From Paragorgia papillata (lineage: Eukaryota > Cnidaria > Anthozoa > Scleralcyonacea > Coralliidae), in assembly GCA_035771165.1 (NCBI GenBank), contig JAWNZC010000351.1, forward strand, positions 8,315,501-8,379,500: 64,000 bases of DNA, read 5' to 3'. This document shows positions 50,901 through 64,000 of this stretch, piece after piece (position 1 is the first letter of the stretch; every line of letters begins with the position of its first letter). A program made the position numbers and the translations under genes. The notes under the pieces are model-generated. The model was not told where the DNA came from, did no database searches, and worked only from the letters and a program-made list of their open reading frames with translations.

Positions 50901-51369
50901 ACGTTGGGAATTTATTTGTTCATCTTAATAGATGTTTACATCCAGTGCGAGTTCGTGTTCGAATTTACTACTGCGTAATAGATCTGCGCAATTTTGTGGG
51001 AATGGAAAAATTTAGAAAGGCCTTTTTTAGGTAGAAAGTGAATTCTTGGTGAAACGCAAAGTTTGTGTAAACGCGCCACAACAAAGTACAAAAAGATAAC
51101 TATTCTGTACTTCCAACCGTGAACGGGGTGAAGTTTGTTTGAAAAATCTCGTTTGATAAATTGCTTTTGCCAATGCAGAAAGCATTTGTAATGCTCTTTT
51201 TTTGTCTAGGTTTTTACATTCTTTTACAGTTATATCTTAGTAAAGGTTATCCTCTGATATATTTCATGAAATATTTTCTTTAGTTCCAAAAGATATGGAT
51301 ATTGCTTCAAAGCTCACGTTAGTTGGTGCTGGACTTATGTTTTCAAATGCTCAGGCAAGCAGAGTGTAG
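41989..51369 (+). CDS. Phospholipid scramblase-like protein, complete six-exon model
   Basis: Exons are 41989-42127, 44478-44540, 46295-46460, 47356-47464, 50394-50478 and 51284-51369 (TAG). Every junction is GT-AG and in phase, giving 215 residues. The start is the first ATG after an in-frame TGA at 41902. The domain order matches the scramblase family: YVITDSLNLKEYYEIKQ (about 51-67, as in the YE(I/V)K.S.G..VYYA strand), then FSLREIN..R, a cysteine cluster (Cys about 95, 97, 99, 103) in place of the family's palmitoylated CC.PCC, and T.YPNTCIGFVEQT corresponding to P.GT.IGYV.Q. Later come Y.V.NS.GDWILGIDG, DGCTIGDI and FPKDMDIASKLTLVGAGLMF near the C-terminus, the counterpart of the FP.DLD...K....G terminal helix. 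Family members bind membranes and Ca2+ and move phospholipids between leaflets, or act in the nucleus. The protein is divergent: it lacks the proline-rich N-terminus and the final helix is short and weakly hydrophobic, so scrambling activity is unproven. Confidence 0.78.
42592..42905. repeat. Degenerate inverted repeat rich in GACTGGACT/AGTCCAGTC
   Basis: 'gactggatttggactaaact' motifs on the left are matched by 'aatccagtccaatccgagtcc' inverses on the right. It lies in scramblase intron 1. Confidence 0.55.
43676..43998. mobile_element. Near-perfect palindromic MITE in scramblase intron 1
   Basis: Arms of about 150 bp share ATATTCGTAATATTTGGG, ATTTCATCTTCATGGA and GTTACCGGATGTGATGTCAC with the inverse copies. 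The loop of about 20 bp is centred near 43836. The left end is AAAGTGCCTATCTCACGTTT and the right end AAACGTGAGATGAGCTCTTT. Confidence 0.85.
45577..45712. mobile_element. Perfect palindrome 'TAGCCTGCGTCGCAGCCCGA'
   Basis: TAGCCTGCGTCGCAGCCCGA and GATTCTCACCC.GAGAACC modules are inverted exactly at 45662-45712. Confidence 0.85.
45812..45878 (+). mobile_element. tRNA-derived SINE head fragment
   Basis: The A-box-like TCAATGGTGAGAGCG, anticodon stem TCCGG/TCGGA with loop CTGGCAT, and B-box-like GGTTCGAGTCA occur in order. The acceptor stem is not convincing. A related block lies on the minus strand at 61170-61250. Confidence 0.5.
46629..47014. mobile_element. MITE 'GGGCTGTTTACATGGGAGGC', complete
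   Basis: The ends GGGCTGTTTACATGGGAGGC and GCCTTCCATATAAACAGCCC are inverses. The interior is full of 'cgtcccgtcccg' modules in both orientations. It lies in scramblase intron 3. Confidence 0.85.
47611..47813. repeat. Microsatellite (CGAA)n, about 50 units
   Basis: Perfect tetranucleotide array of 200 bp. The 4-bp unit has no stop in any frame on either strand, so apparent ORFs are artefacts. Confidence 0.97.
47944..48402. mobile_element. Fold-back MITE family B, copy 3
   Basis: It starts AAAGTGCCTATGAAACAAAA and includes 'ccttgcttcgttcttgagatatttcag' with the inverse at about 48298-48330. The right end stops at TTCGTTTCAATC without the terminal GCACTTTAAAG. Confidence 0.75.
48810..49205. 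mobile_element. Palindromic element with inner perfect hairpin
   Basis: The outer arms share CTCTATATATAACTGGAGTG and the inverse. The inner arms (48938-49038) share 'aagtacgtatagttccagtct' and ACGCGGTCTTTTG-type sequence. Confidence 0.75.
49364..49894. mobile_element. hAT-type MITE with 8-bp duplication ATCATGGT
   Basis: The ends CAGTGGCGGACACT and AGTGTCCGCCACTG are perfect inverses. ATCATGGT is duplicated at 49356-49363 and 49895-49902. The subterminal sequence carries the module GGGGGCATGCTCCCCCGG shared with 1947-2338. It lies in scramblase intron 4. Confidence 0.92.
49976..50352. mobile_element. MITE family D, copy 2, ending about 40 bp before a scramblase exon
   Basis: It starts AAAGGGTATTGGCAATAAAA and ends CAATGTCCTTTAAAG. 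The remaining 41 bp before exon 5 (50394) include the pyrimidine tract, so the branch point may lie in or near the MITE. Confidence 0.75.
50531..50888. mobile_element. Inverted repeat carrying two hammerhead-like cores
   Basis: CAGACATAGTTTAACGCTAC and the inverse mark the ends. Both arms carry the block CTGATGA-GACACT-AGTGTC-GAAAC, one per strand. The arrangement looks like two inverted partial long terminal sequences of a Penelope-like element. No reverse transcriptase or GIY-YIG sequence was seen nearby. It lies in scramblase intron 5. Confidence 0.6.
50816..50855 (+). ncRNA. Hammerhead ribozyme-like motif
   Basis: Core order: CTGATGA (50816-50822), stem II GACACT (50824-50829) paired with AGTGTC (50837-50842), GAAA (50843-50846), then a two-pair stem III (AC...GT) closing at TC (50854-50855) as the expected UH cleavage site. 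Hammerheads with very short stem III are described in Penelope-like elements. A clear stem I pairing was not found, so activity is doubtful as a single unit. Confidence 0.5.
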
Positions 51370-51654
51370 CTCGTTCCAAAACCTGCTCACTGGCGTACCC
51401 GTCGAAAACTCGAGAAACCAACCAGCATATCCACCATGGTATAATACGCAATGCATTGGATTAATATCTTTTAATTAGTCAAAACAGCCAATGTGTGAAA
51501 GTCTATATAAAAGCTGCAATGGGTACCAAGCTCTTCTCAACAGCTGTACAGTCAAAGAATTTGAGAAACTTTAAAGATGACATTTCGTTTTCTAGCTTCG
51601 ATGGTAATATTCCATAAATATAGCGATTTCTTTTAAGAAACAACTAAAATTGCC

Positions 51655-51660
51655 TTTATT
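51655..51660 (-). terminator. Putative polyadenylation signal of BCD1/ZNHIT6
   Basis: The minus strand reads AATAAA here, 123 bp after the BCD1 stop codon (51783), a normal 3' UTR distance. It falls in the 413 bp between the convergent scramblase and BCD1 stop codons. No AATAAA is seen on the plus strand in this gap for the scramblase gene. Confidence 0.5.
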
Positions 51661-51782
51661 AAGACCTTTGCTGTGTTCACACAACCCAACGTAAATTACC
51701 TTGATTGCAGTGATCCCCGTTGTCTTTCTCGTGTGTCCACGTTACCTTGATAGTACGCTAAATACCCAGCATCGTACAGTTT

Positions 51783-63039
<11,257 letters not shown>

Positions 63040-63393
63040 CTGCATTTTAAAAATAAAAAAAATAAAGTTTTCCTGTCCTGAAAAATAAGTATAGTTGATA
63101 TTTTTTGTTCGCTTATAATCAATATTTAAATAACACGGTCGAGCGATTGAACCCAAACGCTGCTGTTGGATAATTGCTTCATTATTCCCCAAATACACTG
63201 TGCTCACCGTGTACAAGTGTGCATAAACGTGATCAAAAAGATAGAACAAAGACTTTCGCTGAGTTTCCAGACCATCTCTCCACTGACTATGCATCAAACG
63301 AGTAGCATATACATCAAAATACTTCTCAATTTGGATTGGCTGAGAGCAGTGCAGAAATAAGCAAAAGAAAATAGAGTGTGCACAATAGACAAA

Positions 63394-63766
63394 AATGGCA
63401 ATAAAAATTAAGTTTGTTTAATTTGAAAGAATTACAACTTTTTCGTATCTTTCTTCGTTTTCAAGATATTTCAATTTGTTTAATATATAAATGGTGCGCT
63501 CTGACATCATGAGCAAGGTACAGTATCTTTACACAAAGCAACATCAGTTATGAAATGTTCAGTGTCACAAGGCGTTTTAAGACACAAATTTAGAGATCTA
63601 CCCTGGTCCTGACGTCAGAGACCATCTCATTTACATATTAAACAAATTGAAATATCCTGAAAACTAAGAAAGATAGGAAAAAATTGTAAAAGATCTTCTA
63701 TTAAAGTTTTATGAGTTCTTTCAAATTAGACAAACTTAATTTTTGTTGCCAATGTCCTTTAAAATG
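63394..63766. mobile_element. MITE family D, copy 3
   Basis: It starts AATGGCAATAAAAATTAAG and ends with the inverse TTAATTTTTGTTGCCAATGT then CCTTTAAA. The inner arms carry 'cttcgttttcaagatatttcaat'. This copy has the most regular ends of the family. Confidence 0.8.
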
Positions 63767-64000
63767 CTTTATCTATACTAGATCGAACTTAACAAATTTT
63801 AGATCATGCACTTGCTCATAAACAATGGAATGCATGCATGCAGACTGCAGTAATCTAATGCGTGCCTATAGTTAGAAAAGTAGCGCTTGAACTTTTCATA
63901 TTATTTGAAATGATTAGAAGAAGTTGATAGATGGTAATACTGTACGTTGTACAATCTAGCTGCATAGTTATTTTCCTCTTTAATAAATTATACAGTTTTG

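Noticed and set aside
63040..64000. HIT zinc-finger exon of BCD1
   Set aside because: Searched on the minus strand for paired CxxC motifs; none was found, so the 5' exons are outside the window.

Overview
The window is nuclear DNA of an animal, AT-rich, with short exons, long introns and very dense small mobile elements. It holds parts or all of four spliced protein-coding genes. All four were rebuilt by hand from exon conservation, near-canonical splice sites and matching intron phases, because no exon is long enough to show as a normal ORF. The deep conservation of the eIF4E2 and BCD1 proteins, together with 5S-rRNA-derived SINEs, tRNA-like SINEs, hAT and mariner-like MITEs and non-LTR retrotransposon remnants, suggests a marine invertebrate such as a cnidarian or sponge, or possibly a mollusc. 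The sequence alone does not settle the phylum.

Layout. (1) About 3.6-19.8 kb, minus strand: the 5' five exons of a secreted or lysosomal S28 serine carboxypeptidase (PRSS16/PRCP-like). Its remaining exons lie left of base 1. A 2 kb minisatellite sits in its fourth intron counted from the right-hand start as exon 3 to exon 4. (2) About 20.1-35.6 kb, plus strand: a nearly complete eIF4E2/4EHP translational-repressor gene, divergent from the peptidase gene across about 0.3-0.4 kb that carries a CRE palindrome. (3) 35.6-42.0 kb: intergenic, filled with MITEs. (4) 42.0-51.4 kb, plus strand: a six-exon phospholipid scramblase-like gene. (5) 51.8-63.0 kb, minus strand: the 3' seven exons of BCD1/ZNHIT6, a box C/D snoRNP assembly factor, convergent with the scramblase gene. 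Its HIT zinc-finger exons lie beyond 64 kb.

The rest is repeats. They include five hAT elements with intact 8-bp target-site duplications, two mariner-like MITE families with TA duplications, at least eight fold-back families present more than once, three degraded non-LTR retrotransposons, 5S-headed SINEs, an inverted pair of tRNA-like SINE units inside one 13-bp duplication, four minisatellites and many microsatellites. One fold-back at 50.5-50.9 kb contains a hammerhead-ribozyme-like core, as found in Penelope-like elements. The four genes share no evident pathway (proteolysis, translational control, membrane lipid scrambling, snoRNP assembly), so there is no operon-like logic.

No clearly new biological system was found. 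The most interesting leads are the hammerhead-like motifs, two related 20-bp minisatellites in separate genes, the palindromic tRNA-like SINE dimer, and a GC-AG intron in the peptidase gene.
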